A DNA stretch of 64,000 nt from an uncultured Lachnospiraceae bacterium (GCA_947566645.1 CANOKL010000006.1:1-64000); one strand, 5' to 3'. Positions 17,306 through 26,830 are shown, counted from the stretch's first letter. A program made the numbers and translations. Notes: generated by a model not told the origin, from the letters alone.

Positions 17306-18192
17306 TATGCCTGCACCTCCCGTTTCTTCAGTCCCTTTACCTGGATCATTGCCACCAGAAGCAGCATAAGGACAAGAATGATCGACATGGCCGAGCCGTA
17401 GCCATACTGCCGTCCGTTAATCGCTGTTGTATAAGTCTCATAGATCAGGGAGGTGGAAGCTCTGCCCGGACCGCCCTTTGTAGAGGTTACCAGAAGATCA
17501 TAAACCTTCAGGGAACCGGTTGTAATACCTACGACGCAGATAGTAATTGCAGGTGCCAGCATAGGAATTGTAACATTTAAGAACCGGTTAATTGGTCCGG
17601 CGCCGTCCATCTTTGCCGCCTCATAGAGCTCTGCCGGCACAGACTGAAGCCCTGCCAGATAAATGAGCATCCAGTAACCGATCCACTGCCAGTTATTTGC
17701 AATTAAGAGTCCGGTCAGCACCGTCTCCTTTTCCCCGAACAGCAGGAAGTTGATATTCGTCCCCAGTATCTCGTTGAATTCAGGCAGTACATTGGAGAAC
17801 ATCTTAAGCCATACGAAACCTACGATAACCGCACTGACCAGGCAGGGGATAAAAAGAACCGTCCTGTAGATCTTCTGTCCTTTAATGCCGCTGTCCAGCG
17901 CAATTGCAAACAGCAGTGCTACGATATTCTGTATAATTGTGTTTCCGATGGTGAATTTAATGGTAAACCATAAAGCATCCAGGAAATTCTTGTCCTAAAA
18001 CAGGTCAATATAATTCTGAAGGCCTACGGACACCTTTTCCGCGGACATTCCGTCCCAGCTTGTAAAGGAATACCTAAGGGCCATAAACATCGGTATGATC
18101 AGACCAATCGTAAAAATGATAAATCCTGGAATAACCAGAAGGAAATACTGCCAGAAAAGCTTCTGTTCCATAGCGTTCTTCTTTTTCTTCAT
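17305..18192 (-). pseudogene. MalF-type sugar ABC permease interrupted by one in-frame TAG
   Basis: The reading frame is continuous from ATG 18192 (GAGGAGG ribosome binding site 9 bases upstream) to TAA 17305, about 295 codons, except for a single TAG at 17995-17997, about codon 66. It falls right after GLQNYIDLF and before DKNFLDALWFTIKFT, a region in MalF-type permeases that precedes the second membrane segment. The EAA loop ELYEAAKMDGAGPINRFLNV is intact downstream. There are no frameshifts or deletions, so the lesion is recent, suppressed, or a sequence error. If real and unsuppressed, the transporter lacks one permease. Confidence 0.85.
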
Positions 18193-18260
18193 TTTGCAAA
18201 ACCTCCTCATTGTCAAAAGGGAAGGAGACTGTCTCCTCCCCTTTCAGGTCTCTCGTTTTC

Positions 18261-19559
18261 TTAGTTTGCAGAGCTTGTTCCAACCTTATCGTCAGAAGCC
18301 TTTAAGCAGTCCTCAAAACTCATGTCGCCCTGGAGCCATGCTGCAATGTCCTTTGCGTTCTCCTCCTGGAAACCGCCCCATACAAGCTGGTTATTTCCAA
18401 GTGTTACGTCTACGATATTTCCTGCAGATGCATACGTGTCAATATCCTCCTGGCTCGGATTCGGGAAGGTCGGTGTCACATCCTTAAGCATGGATGCTGT
18501 CTTTGTGTAATCAAGAATCTCTACTGCAAGATCCTTGTCGCTTGTGAGAAGGTCAAGCACCTGGTTTACTTCTTCCTGATGCTCGGTATCCTTGCTTGTC
18601 ATAACTGTAATGTTTGGCTCAAAGATCAGTTTGGAATCACCTGTCTGGTTCGGGAACGGGAAGATTCCGAATTCAAAGCTGTCATCAATATCAAGGAAGT
18701 TCTGGATGGACCAGGAACCGGATACCTTCATTGCTGCCTCGCCCTGTACCATCTTCGCATCACAGTCTGTCTGCTCTGTGGAGAATGTCTCCGGGAATGT
18801 ATTATCAAAGATGAGTTTGTTGTATTCATATGCTGTCTGTGCTTCCTTACTGTCGCTAAAAGATGTCTCACCTGCACGGAACTTGTCGCCCTATCCTGCT
18901 TCTTTGTTAAATACATCATTCATCATAAACTGCATGGTTACATTTCCGATTGACCAGGTGTCTACCATATGGCTTGCAAACGGAGTGATCTTCTTTGCCT
19001 TGCAGTCATCAATGATTGCCTGCAGTTCATCCAGTGTCTTCGGCACTTTCCAGTTGTTGTCAGCAAACATTTTCTTGTTGTAGTATACACCCTGATAAAG
19101 TGCGTTGTAAACCATGCCATATGTCTTGCCGTCAATTGTCACATTTTCTCTTGCCGCATCCAGGCCTCTGTCCAGATATTCACTGTCAATCTCTCCAAGT
19201 ACTCCCTGGGGTGCGTAGGTTGCCACATCCTGTGCCTTTCCAATCATAATGTCCGGGAGACCTGACTGCATGTACTGCTGCATCTTCGGCTGGAAGTCAT
19301 TTCCCCAGTCTACGCATTCCCACTCAAGCTCAATATTCGGATATTTCTCGGCAAGCGCCTCGTCAATCATATCCTCAATCCCGGCATCTGTGGTGGACTG
19401 TCCTGCAAGTACGGTAAGTGTTACCTTTTCACCGCCGTCGGATGAACCGCCGGATGATTCCCCGCCTCCTTCGCCTCCGCCGCTCTTTCCGCATCCTGCT
19501 GCAAGGGCGGCTGTCATAGCTGAGATCAGAAGTAAACTCATTACTCTTTTCTTTCTCAT
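18261..19559 (-). pseudogene. Extracellular sugar-binding lipoprotein interrupted by one in-frame TAG
   Basis: A 432-codon frame with a lipobox (ALAAGC, Cys near residue 22) and the family-1 solute-binding fold. It is open throughout except for TAG at 18891-18893, codon 223. In the intact paralogue at 20360-21625 the aligned residue is Trp (PLWGDRFRAG against EAG-stop-GDKFRAG), so one G-to-A change of TGG explains it. RBS is AAGGAGG. It is the first gene of the transporter operon, directly after a promoter with the candidate YesN element. A truncated 222-residue product would lack the second lobe. Confidence 0.87.
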
Positions 19560-19594
19560 TTTTTTGTTCCTCCTTGTCTGTTTTTGTTGAGTTT

Positions 19595-19628
19595 ATTATA
19601 TAATTTTTTCTTCCTCAGCAAATAGGAC
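19595..19628 (-). promoter_or_regulatory. Promoter and candidate YesN site of the sugar transporter operon
   Basis: On the minus strand GTCCTATTTGC (19618-19628) precedes TATAAT (19595-19600) by exactly 17 bases, with no consensus -35. The same arrangement occurs before the GH39-like gene and, with one base more, before yesM. The element overlaps the usual -35 position, as expected for AraC-type activators. Confidence 0.6.
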
Positions 19629-19689
19629 AATACCGGAAAAATGAGTTGTACATTTTTGTATTTTTAACTTCTTTGTATTTTTAAACTTT

Positions 19690-20325
19690 TTATAGCGCTT
19701 CCTTCTTTTCATATTTGTCAAACACTCTTCTGAAGAAGAAGGAATTGGCATAGGAAAGGAGCCCGAAACCAAGCGCCAGCCACAGGAACACTGCCCTTAG
19801 TAAGATCTCCAGGTCCGAAACGGTCAGTGCAGCCGCTGCTGCTGTGATCAGAAGCACGGTTACCGTGTAGCCTGGATTGGCTCCTCCGATCAGAAGTGCA
19901 TTTTTCAGTGACGTGAGCACATTGTCCTTAAATCTTGCCATATAGGGGAATATATATAAGGCAAGGACGCTGTAGATTACCAGAAATACAATGGCTGTTA
20001 CACGGAAAACCGTCTGCAGCGCTCCTTTTAGGCTTCCCAGCGCCAGGAAGTCCGCGTACAGGACAACACCAAGACACAAAAGCAGCAGCCAGCAGGCCGT
20101 ACCCTGCCTCAGATTTTTCCGGAAGGCGCGCCAGTACGTTGAAAATACATAGGATTCCTCGTTTCTTACCATCTTAAGGCTCACGCTGTAGAGAGCCGTA
20201 AGGGCCGCCCCGGCAGTGAGAACCGGAAGACAGCTTATGATAAAGCACAAATTTAAAACCAGCAGATTCATTATTTTATTCAGTACATTCATAACCGGAC
20301 TGTCAATATCAAACATTCCGCCCAT
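19690..20325 (-). CDS. YesL-family membrane protein (DUF624)
   Basis: 211-aa membrane protein with about five to six hydrophobic segments. It starts with the family hallmark of a short N-terminus followed by LLVLNLCFIISCLPVLTAGAALTALY and the R/K-rich loop after MVRNEES. DUF624/YesL proteins accompany YesMN-regulated sugar ABC systems in Firmicutes; their biochemical role is not known. It lies between the two binding-protein genes, 34 bases after the upstream one. Confidence 0.85.
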   Translation of the reverse strand: MGGMFDIDSPVMNVLNKIMNLLVLNLCFIISCLPVLTAGAALTALYSVSLKMVRNEESYVFSTYWRAFRKNLRQGTACWLLLLCLGVVLYADFLALGSLKGALQTVFRVTAIVFLVIYSVLALYIFPYMARFKDNVLTSLKNALLIGGANPGYTVTVLLITAAAAALTVSDLEILLRAVFLWLALGFGLLSYANSFFFRRVFDKYEKKEAL

Positions 20326-20359
20326 TTTCCTTCACCTCTTCCTATCACCAGTCTCCTTA

Positions 20360-21625
20360 TCAGTATTCTTCGTTTGCACTGGATTCTCTGTTACCATCCA
20401 TATAAGCAAGCACTTCCTCCAGACTCTTTTCCTTTTTCAGCCATGAGAGCTGCTCTCTGGCTGCATCATTCTGAAAATTCCACACAAGCTGGGAATTCCC
20501 CTGGGCCACATCGACCAGTCGTTCTGCCTTTACATACTCTTCTATATCCTTCTGTATCCGGCTGTCCGTTGCAGGTGCAATTCCCTTTACTGCAGAATCG
20601 GACTGGGTAAACTCAAGAATTTCCTGCATCAGCCTCTCGTCATTCAGAAGCCTGTACAGCAGCTCATCGATCAGCTCTTCATACTCCGTTCCGGCGCTCT
20701 TCATAAAAGTCATATTCGTCTCGCGGATCAGGTCTGCATCCCCCTTTTCATTTGGAAACGGAAAGATGCCAAACTGGATCTCCTCTCCATACTGGTTGGC
20801 AAACTGCATAGACCAGGATCCGGTAAGATACATGGCTGCCTCTCCCTGGGTGAACCTGCTGTCACTTTCAAACTGGTCAATCTGCAGGGCATCCGGCCAG
20901 GAGGCATTCAGGATCTTTTCATTATTTTTCATACAGGCAGTCACACATTCATTCCCGGAAAAGCTCTCCTTACCTGCCCGGAAGCGGTCGCCCCACAAGG
21001 GCTTCTCCTTAAAAATATCGTTCATCATATACTGCATGGTCATGTTTGCCACATTCCAGCTCTCCTGGAAATGAGCGGCAAAGGGTACGATTCCGGCCTG
21101 CTCAAGCTTTTCGATGATAAGATCCAGTTCCCCGGTCGTAGCCGGAGGGGTAAGTCCCAGCTGTTTAAAAATATTCTTGTTATAGATGACTCCCTGATAC
21201 CAGAAATTACAGGGAATTCCATATACCTTTCCATCCAGGGTCACAGCCTCCTGTGCGCTTTCCATGATTTTGCTGCTGCTTTTTTCCGATATGACTCCAA
21301 GCTGTCCTGTCCTGGCATAGGATTTTACATCCTGTGCCTTTCCGATGATAATATCTGGCATGTCTCCAGCCGCAAGCCTTCCACGCATCTGTGAATCAAA
21401 CCGGTTGCCCCAGTCCACGCACTCCCACTCGAGTTCTACGTCCGGATATTCCTTTTCCATCCATTCATCAATCATATCCTCAATTCCGGCATCTGAAGTA
21501 GACTGCCCCGCAAGCACCGTAAGAACCGTCTTCTCCCGTTCTTCTGTTCTCTCCGTCCTGCCGGAGCAACCGCTTAAGGCAAGCGCCAGAGCCAGCACAA
21601 CTGCCGTTAACGTTAACCTTCTCAC
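20360..21625 (-). CDS. Extracellular sugar-binding lipoprotein (second paralogue, intact)
   Basis: 421-aa family-1 solute-binding protein with lipobox ALSGC (Cys near residue 20). It is closely similar to the interrupted binding protein downstream, sharing TVLAGQSTSDAGIEDMIDE, LEWECVDWGN, IIIGKAQDV and TGSWSMQF. Its ATG overlaps the stop of the YesN gene (ATGA), so it is made together with the regulators. It could be a second receptor for the same transporter or a sugar sensor feeding the YesM kinase; the overlap favours the latter, but this is inference. Confidence 0.9.
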   Translation of the reverse strand: MRRLTLTAVVLALALALSGCSGRTERTEEREKTVLTVLAGQSTSDAGIEDMIDEWMEKEYPDVELEWECVDWGNRFDSQMRGRLAAGDMPDIIIGKAQDVKSYARTGQLGVISEKSSSKIMESAQEAVTLDGKVYGIPCNFWYQGVIYNKNIFKQLGLTPPATTGELDLIIEKLEQAGIVPFAAHFQESWNVANMTMQYMMNDIFKEKPLWGDRFRAGKESFSGNECVTACMKNNEKILNASWPDALQIDQFESDSRFTQGEAAMYLTGSWSMQFANQYGEEIQFGIFPFPNEKGDADLIRETNMTFMKSAGTEYEELIDELLYRLLNDERLMQEILEFTQSDSAVKGIAPATDSRIQKDIEEYVKAERLVDVAQGNSQLVWNFQNDAAREQLSWLKKEKSLEEVLAYMDGNRESSANEEY

Positions 21626-23199
21626 GCTTTTCCCTCCTGACAGCTGTTCCTGTATTCTCTTGGGCTTACCCCCGTATTTTTCTTGAAGACACGGTTAAAA
21701 TATGTATAATCAGCATAGCCCACCATAAAGGCGATCTCTGTAAGGCTGGCCTCGTCCGTCCTGATATATTCCTTTGCCTTTTCAAGCCGTCTTTTCGTCA
21801 GATACAGGACGAAGTTCTCTCCCAGTTCCTGCCGGAATGTCCTGGAAAAATAAGAACTCTCCACATTATATTTCTTTGCAAAAAAGTCCAGCGTCAGCTC
21901 TTCGAAAAAGTTCTCGTCTATGTAGGCGGCCGCCTGTCTGACCACGCCCTTCATGGTATCCGTGGGATGATCCCCGGATTCCGGCTTCAGATACTCCAGC
22001 ATATCCTCAACAGCCATGCAGACCGCCTTTTCGTCCAGTGATTCTACGGCTTTGTCTGCTGTCTCCATAAAATTATCAGCTCCCACAATATCTGCCGGAG
22101 GCATAAAATCCGCAAGGACGCTGGTCACCTGCTTTACAGCCTGTCTTACCTCAAGATAACTCCAGTGTTCTTCCCCGCAGCGGCAGAGTCCCATTTCCTC
22201 AAAAATCACCTTCCTTGCCCCTTTTACATTTCCTGACTGGAGGAAATTCTTCACGCGGTTTTCGTAAGCAGCGCTGAATCTTTTATTCATGCAGGCTTCC
22301 TTTTCCTGGTTATCTCTGGTTCCTGACACAAGAATCTCATTTCTTCTTCTGTAGGACCGCGTCATCAGAAGAGCAACCGCCTCCACATATGCCATACGGA
22401 CACTGTCAATCGTGCAGGAATGCGCGCTGATCGCGAAGGTCAGGCATGCATCTGATTCTCTGTCAAAGTGAATCTTAATCTTTTCCGCCAGCTTTACCAG
22501 CTCCTTATTCCCTGCGTCTGACAGTATGATAAATTCATTGGAACGGAATACATGATTAAACACTGTCATATTCTTCTCACCGGACAGCCGTCTGATCTCT
22601 TCCTTTATATTGAGTGAAAACCGATTCATATCATACCGGCTCTCTTTTACCAGCTCATAGTAGTTGTGAATCTTCACAAGCATCAGATACATGCCTCCGT
22701 CCATGGATATTCCGGACGCATAAGCCGCCTCCTCCCTGTCAATCAGCTGGCTGTATTCCCTGTCCTGGATCAGGGAGGCAGCCTTTAGAAGCTCCTGCTT
22801 TTCATTCTCGCGCTCACCTATGATTCCCAGTGCATTTACGATCGCATTTACAAAATCTATTTTGGTTACAGGCTTGATCAGATAGTTGATGGCTCCGGAC
22901 ATAAAGGTGCCTTTCACATATTCGAAATCATCATAGCCGCTTACCACGAATGTCACAACATCCGGATATTTCTTTTGTATCATCTCTAAGAGCTCTACTC
23001 CTCCGATATAAGGCATATTAATATCCGTGATCAGAATATCCGGCTTCTCCCTGTCCATACGCTCCAGCACCTCCTCGCCGTTCTGCGCTGGCGGCAGGCA
23101 CTCCAGGGAGTATTCGCCCCATTCGATCATCCGGCAAAGCTTCTCCCTTGTCCAGTATTCATCATCTGCAATTAGTATTTTATATTTTCTCTTCTCCAT
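21622..23199 (-). CDS. YesN-type response regulator with AraC output domain
   Basis: 525-aa regulator. The receiver domain (about 7-125) has phospho-acceptor D59 in ILITDINMPYIGG. The middle section (about 140-410) is family-specific. A C-terminal AraC/XylS double helix-turn-helix (about 420-520) includes ESSYFSRTFRQELGENF and IAFMVGYADYTYFNRVFKK. It overlaps the yesM-like kinase by 20 bases and the binding-protein gene by 4. It is the likely activator of the three promoters with the TCCTATYTGC-like element. Confidence 0.93.
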   Translation of the reverse strand: MEKRKYKILIADDEYWTREKLCRMIEWGEYSLECLPPAQNGEEVLERMDREKPDILITDINMPYIGGVELLEMIQKKYPDVVTFVVSGYDDFEYVKGTFMSGAINYLIKPVTKIDFVNAIVNALGIIGERENEKQELLKAASLIQDREYSQLIDREEAAYASGISMDGGMYLMLVKIHNYYELVKESRYDMNRFSLNIKEEIRRLSGEKNMTVFNHVFRSNEFIILSDAGNKELVKLAEKIKIHFDRESDACLTFAISAHSCTIDSVRMAYVEAVALLMTRSYRRRNEILVSGTRDNQEKEACMNKRFSAAYENRVKNFLQSGNVKGARKVIFEEMGLCRCGEEHWSYLEVRQAVKQVTSVLADFMPPADIVGADNFMETADKAVESLDEKAVCMAVEDMLEYLKPESGDHPTDTMKGVVRQAAAYIDENFFEELTLDFFAKKYNVESSYFSRTFRQELGENFVLYLTKRRLEKAKEYIRTDEASLTEIAFMVGYADYTYFNRVFKKNTGVSPREYRNSCQEGKA

Positions 23200-24967
23200 T
23201 TTCCCTCTCCCATGGAATCGTCATATATACCTTTGTACCTTCTCCTGCTGTACTCTCAATAGTCAGACCATACTCTTCCCCATACAGCATCTTTAATCTT
23301 GCGTTAATATTATAAAGTCCTATGGATTTCCCCTGCGCCACATACTGAATATCATTTTCCTGAAGTCTTGCATTGAGTTCGCGGGCATCCATGCCTACGC
23401 CGTTGTCGGTGATGGTAAGAACCAGCTTATCCCCCTTTTTCCCTGCATAGATTTTCACCTCCTTATTTCCACGCTTGTTCCTCAGTCCATGGTTTAAAGC
23501 ATTCTCCACCAGGGGCTGGAGGGAAAGCCTTGGTATCTCCTTCTGAAGCGCGTCCTCTTCCAGGTCATAAATATACTGTACCCGGTCCTGCATGCGCACC
23601 TCCATCACATAGCAGTAATTTTTCAGATGCATTACTTCCCTGGATATGGTGGAAAAATGATCCTTCATATTCAGACTGTACCGAAAAATTCTTGAAAGGG
23701 ACATGCTTAACCGGCTTACCTCCGGACAGTCCTGAAGTTGGGCGATGCTGCTCATGGTCTCCAGTGTATTATACAGAAAATGGGGATTGATCTGTGCCTG
23801 CAGTGCATGATACTTTGCCTGTCCCAGGAGATAAGTTGAAGTTTTTTCTTTTTCCGCCAGTTCTTCCACCCTGTCAAGCATTTCATTGAAGTTCTGTCCC
23901 AGCATCCCGATCTCATCCTTTTTCTGTATCTCCGCCCGGAGATCCGTATTCCCATTTTTAATCTTCTCCATCGTATCCATCAGCCTATCCAGAGGCCTGG
24001 TAATATTTCTGGACAGAATGTAGGTGAGTACCGCCGCCGCTATGATCATGACGACGGCGATCAAGACCAGGTTGGCAGTCAGCGCCTTCTGGTTCTGCCT
24101 CAGAAGCTCCTGGGGCATGAGAGAATAGGCTGTGAGATTATACTTGTTCTGCCGTACCTCAAAAAATTCCTGATTCTCTGTGCCCTTTGCATCCTTTTTC
24201 TCTAAACTGCCTTTTTGTATCTGCCCGGAGATCTCCCCGTAAAGCTCTTCCTCCTCACTGCTTAGTGAACCGATGGAAAGAGCCGCCCGGTCGCCTGACG
24301 GCTGGAGCCATATGTATACGGACTTGTCCATACTGTATTTTTCCATAATAGTGCGGACCGCCTTGCTGTCCACATCACAGACCACATATCCGATTACCTT
24401 ATTATAATTACGGCTATCAAAAAGTTTCAGCACCAGATGAAGAATATCCGTCCCACGGTGTTCATTATAATAGCTTGATACCATCATCCCCGTACGGGAG
24501 GACTCCACAAAGCTCTGGATCCCGCCTGTATTTATGCTCTCCTCTTCCTCATACAGATCCGCCGGATAGTTGTGCTTCGGCGTCATGGCCCTGCGGTAAG
24601 TGCTGATAATCTCGTGGCCTGGAGTATACAGATACAGAGAAACCACACTGTCTGCTGTATCAAAGTCTGTGGTGCCGATCTCATATGCTTTCCGGTAGAA
24701 GTCCTGCCTCAGACTTCTGATGGGCTGTCCCTCCTTCAGTGCATCTATAAGTTCCTGTTCGTTGTATACCTCAATCAGATTGCTTTCCATCTTTTTCAGG
24801 AAGCTGTAAATCTCATTCTGCATGTTCTGAAGGGAGTGTTCGTTCTCTTCCTTGGACCAGCTGTAGATCATTTCCGAAGAAGTTGACTGAAACAACAAAG
24901 TCTGCAAAACTAGCGCCAGCAGTGTGCACCCAAGGCACATTGCCAGTATTTTTAAACGAAGCTTCAT
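23180..24967 (-). CDS. YesM-type sensor histidine kinase
   Basis: 595-aa membrane sensor. TM1 is at about 9-28, followed by a large extracellular dCache-like sensing region to about 300, then TM2 at about 301-322 (LVLIAVVMIIAAAVLTYIL). HAMP (about 323-375) comes next, then the His_kinase domain with AQINPHFLYNTLE (His near 395) and an HATPase with NALNHGLRNK and DNGVGM. It probably senses the sugar or the loaded binding protein outside the cell. It is the first gene of the regulatory operon, with its own promoter at 25001-25057. Confidence 0.93.
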   Translation of the reverse strand: MKLRLKILAMCLGCTLLALVLQTLLFQSTSSEMIYSWSKEENEHSLQNMQNEIYSFLKKMESNLIEVYNEQELIDALKEGQPIRSLRQDFYRKAYEIGTTDFDTADSVVSLYLYTPGHEIISTYRRAMTPKHNYPADLYEEEESINTGGIQSFVESSRTGMMVSSYYNEHRGTDILHLVLKLFDSRNYNKVIGYVVCDVDSKAVRTIMEKYSMDKSVYIWLQPSGDRAALSIGSLSSEEEELYGEISGQIQKGSLEKKDAKGTENQEFFEVRQNKYNLTAYSLMPQELLRQNQKALTANLVLIAVVMIIAAAVLTYILSRNITRPLDRLMDTMEKIKNGNTDLRAEIQKKDEIGMLGQNFNEMLDRVEELAEKEKTSTYLLGQAKYHALQAQINPHFLYNTLETMSSIAQLQDCPEVSRLSMSLSRIFRYSLNMKDHFSTISREVMHLKNYCYVMEVRMQDRVQYIYDLEEDALQKEIPRLSLQPLVENALNHGLRNKRGNKEVKIYAGKKGDKLVLTITDNGVGMDARELNARLQENDIQYVAQGKSIGLYNINARLKMLYGEEYGLTIESTAGEGTKVYMTIPWERENGEEKI

Positions 24968-25000
24968 AACGTTTTCCTACTTTCCTGGATAACTGCTTAT

Positions 25001-25057
25001 ATTATACCACTCACCTGCATCACAGAAAATAGGACTTTTTTGAAGATAAAATTGGAC
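25001..25057 (-). promoter_or_regulatory. Promoter of yesMN with paired candidate YesN sites
   Basis: On the minus strand GTCCAATTTT (25048-25057) and GTCCTATTTT (25026-25035) form a direct repeat spaced 22 bp, two helical turns. The nearer copy ends 18-19 bases upstream of TATAAT (25001-25006). AraC-type regulators typically bind direct half-sites about 21 bp apart. This suggests autoregulation. Confidence 0.55.
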
Positions 25058-25080
25058 TTTTTATTCAAATTATCAAATTG

Positions 25081-25128
25081 TCAAATTGGGGACGGGGTAT
25101 TTTTAAAAATACCCCGTCCCCAATTTGA
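25081..25128. repeat. R1 palindromic repeat, copy 5 (longest)
   Basis: A perfect 48-bp palindrome: TCAAATT, GGGGACGGGG, TATTTTT and the mirror. It ends at the base before the TAA of the following minus-strand gene. The flanking TCAAATT also occurs twice as degenerate copies just upstream (25067-25085). Confidence 0.9.
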
Positions 25129-26037
25129 TTACCATTTAAATTTTTCCTGACTAATTTTTGCCTTCTTTTTTGTTTTTATATTATAACGGTAACATATCTG
25201 ATTGCTATTTGAATCATAATCAAAATAATAGACATATTTTGAGTTGAGCATCCCCGTATATTCACCCTTGATTTTATTTGCCAGCGTTTTTTTCCCTTTT
25301 CCGGAAAGACTGCATCTGCGGATACGGAATGTGCTGCCAGATCCGCTAAATGGGTCGCCTACATATTCCGCGTAATAGATTTTATTGCCGGAGAAATTAG
25401 CTGATCCCCCTTTTTTGGCAATGCGGGTGGCTTTTCCGGTCTTACAGTTATACACATACAGAGCCAGAGGACCTAAGGCACCGCTATTTGGCCTCGCCAG
25501 GAGATACTGGCCTTTTTGTTCTCTGACACAGGCATTTTTCATGACACGTTTAACAGAGCCATTTTTCACATTCATGCGATAAGTATGTAACAGCATAACA
25601 TCATTTTTATCATGGCATGACAAATATAAATTTCCTTTATAATATGCAGTAAGCATAGAAACATTTTTCAATGCTCCAATCTGTTTTTTCCCACTGCCAT
25701 CTACCTTAATCCTAAAAATATAGCCTGTATAATTGCCGTTTTGGCCACTGTCTCCCATTTCCATATAGTAGACGGTAGAGCCGTCAGAGATCTGTGTATA
25801 TGACATTCTGCGGCCGTCCGAGGCTTCGGTAAGCACTCTGCTGTTTCCAGACTTTGATGTGGCAATGTTCAGGCTCTGGGATGAATTATCAGTCCAAATA
25901 TAATATTTCCCGGTTTTGGCTTCCCTGCTGCATTGCCTGTAAGTGGAGGTCTTTGCTTCTACCGATGTAACAGGCAGCAGACATACAGCAAAAAAGAGTG
26001 CCAGAAGCCCCCAAAAGATCATTCCTTGTTTTTTCAT
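25129..26037 (-). CDS. Secreted protein, probable beta-propeller (DUF5050-like)
   Basis: 302 aa from the ATG at 26037, which has an AAGGAG ribosome binding site 8 bases upstream; an in-frame ATG 18 codons earlier has none. The signal peptide is about 1-28, cleaved after SVEA. The rest is a run of short blades of the pattern GxxYY-x-D-SG-GKKxI, as in DUF5050/TolB-like propellers common in Clostridia (IFRIKVDGSGKKQIGAL, FRIRRCSLSGKGKKTLA). No anchor or enzyme motif is seen. The binding partner is unknown. Confidence 0.7.
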   Translation of the reverse strand: MKKQGMIFWGLLALFFAVCLLPVTSVEAKTSTYRQCSREAKTGKYYIWTDNSSQSLNIATSKSGNSRVLTEASDGRRMSYTQISDGSTVYYMEMGDSGQNGNYTGYIFRIKVDGSGKKQIGALKNVSMLTAYYKGNLYLSCHDKNDVMLLHTYRMNVKNGSVKRVMKNACVREQKGQYLLARPNSGALGPLALYVYNCKTGKATRIAKKGGSANFSGNKIYYAEYVGDPFSGSGSTFRIRRCSLSGKGKKTLANKIKGEYTGMLNSKYVYYFDYDSNSNQICYRYNIKTKKKAKISQEKFKW

Positions 26038-26205
26038 ACCTATAACTCCTTTCTTATTTTGAGGTATCCGTAAATTTTTGGTACTGTTCACTCCATGACC
26101 AGGACCAAATTTCTCCAGTCGGAAAAATATGATTTAGTATAACATGAAATATATCGAAATTCAAATTATTTATCTAAGAGGCCTCTTGCTTTACTCCGTC
26201 TGTTA

Positions 26206-26379
26206 CTATTTACGAACCGTCTTCCCTTGTTCCATTTCTTCTGCAATCTCCTCCACTGAAATCACCACATTTCTGAAGGAAGCCTTTCTCTCCCCTGCCT
26301 CTGAATCTCCGCTCTTCTTTCCATATTTCTTCCCTGTCCGTAAATTACAGGGAAACAAATCCGTCTTAATTCCATCCAT
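26206..26379 (-). CDS. Small hypothetical protein (57 aa)
   Basis: A possible short gene. ATG at 26379 follows GGAGG at six bases. The product is basic at the N-terminus (KTGKKYGKKSG) and acidic at the C-terminus (VEEIAEEMEQG). I recognise no family. The TAG stop lies in AATAGTAAC, the end sequence of the R3 repeats. It may be a real microprotein or the remnant of a larger gene cut by a repeat. Confidence 0.3.
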   Translation of the reverse strand: MDGIKTDLFPCNLRTGKKYGKKSGDSEAGERKASFRNVVISVEEIAEEMEQGKTVRK

Positions 26380-26412
26380 CCTGTTTCCTCCATCCTGAAT
26401 CATATACCTCTG

Positions 26413-26507
26413 CCCCTCACTCCTGCATCATGTTCTCACGGAATACCCTCGCTTCGCTGGGGCAGACCCTGCGAAGCTTACGCGCATTCCTGACCCGTGA
26501 ATAGTAA
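26413..26507. repeat. R3 palindromic repeat, copy A, carrying a 26-bp insert
   Basis: It matches 45281-45350 along its length (CCCCTCAC, CATGTTCTCACGGAAT, AGCTTACGCGCATTCCTGA, CCGTGAATAGTAAC), apart from 26 extra bases at 26445-26470 within the left stem. Confidence 0.82.
26445..26470 (-). repeat. 26-bp module M inside R3
   Basis: Read on the minus strand it starts AGGGTCTGCC and ends AGCGAAGCGAGGGT. The same 26 bases, with one mismatch and in opposite orientation, interrupt an R2 element at 52869-52894. Removing either restores the uninterrupted copy of its host repeat. Confidence 0.8.
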
Positions 26508-26590
26508 CCCTATTACAACTACTTTTATAAATAATATACCCGCCCCATTGTCTTTTATACCTTCTTTGCGATATAATATGATAATACAGG

Positions 26591-26735
26591 TGTCAAAAGG
26601 TCATGCGTTTCATGCCCACATGAAAAAGCATGACCTCTTGGCACGAAAAACACCGAGAAGCAGCCATTTTGTATAGAAAAATGAGCGAATTCGAGGTGTT
26701 TTAGGATTGTGGGAGTGCGTTAGCACGGAACAATC
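26591..26735. other. Run of three hairpins in an otherwise empty intergenic region
   Basis: Hairpin 1 (26591-26643): TGTCAAAAGGTCATGC with TTTCATG, mirrored by CATGAAA and GCATGACC. Hairpin 2 (26647-26702): AAAACACC with GGTGTTTT, enclosing CATTTT/AAAATG. Hairpin 3 (26705-26735): GATTGT with ACAATC around GTGC-GTTA-GCAC. There is no reading frame. It ends about 95 bases before the flavoprotein start, so it could be a leader RNA or a decayed mobile repeat. A related sequence is at 47513-47546. Confidence 0.5.
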
Positions 26736-26830
26736 CATCTATCAGAAGTGTCACATGGCTCTGCTTTTTACACTGGCATAATCTATGGGCACAATACGAA
26801 CTACATTTTTACAAAAAGGAGCTGATTCAC

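Noticed and set aside
17995..18893. Genome-wide reassignment of TAG as an amino-acid codon
   Set aside because: TAG is the ordinary stop of nearby intact genes (6403-6405, 7334-7336, 14287-14289, 33316-33318), so the two in-frame TAGs are local events. A suppressor tRNA acting weakly is not excluded.
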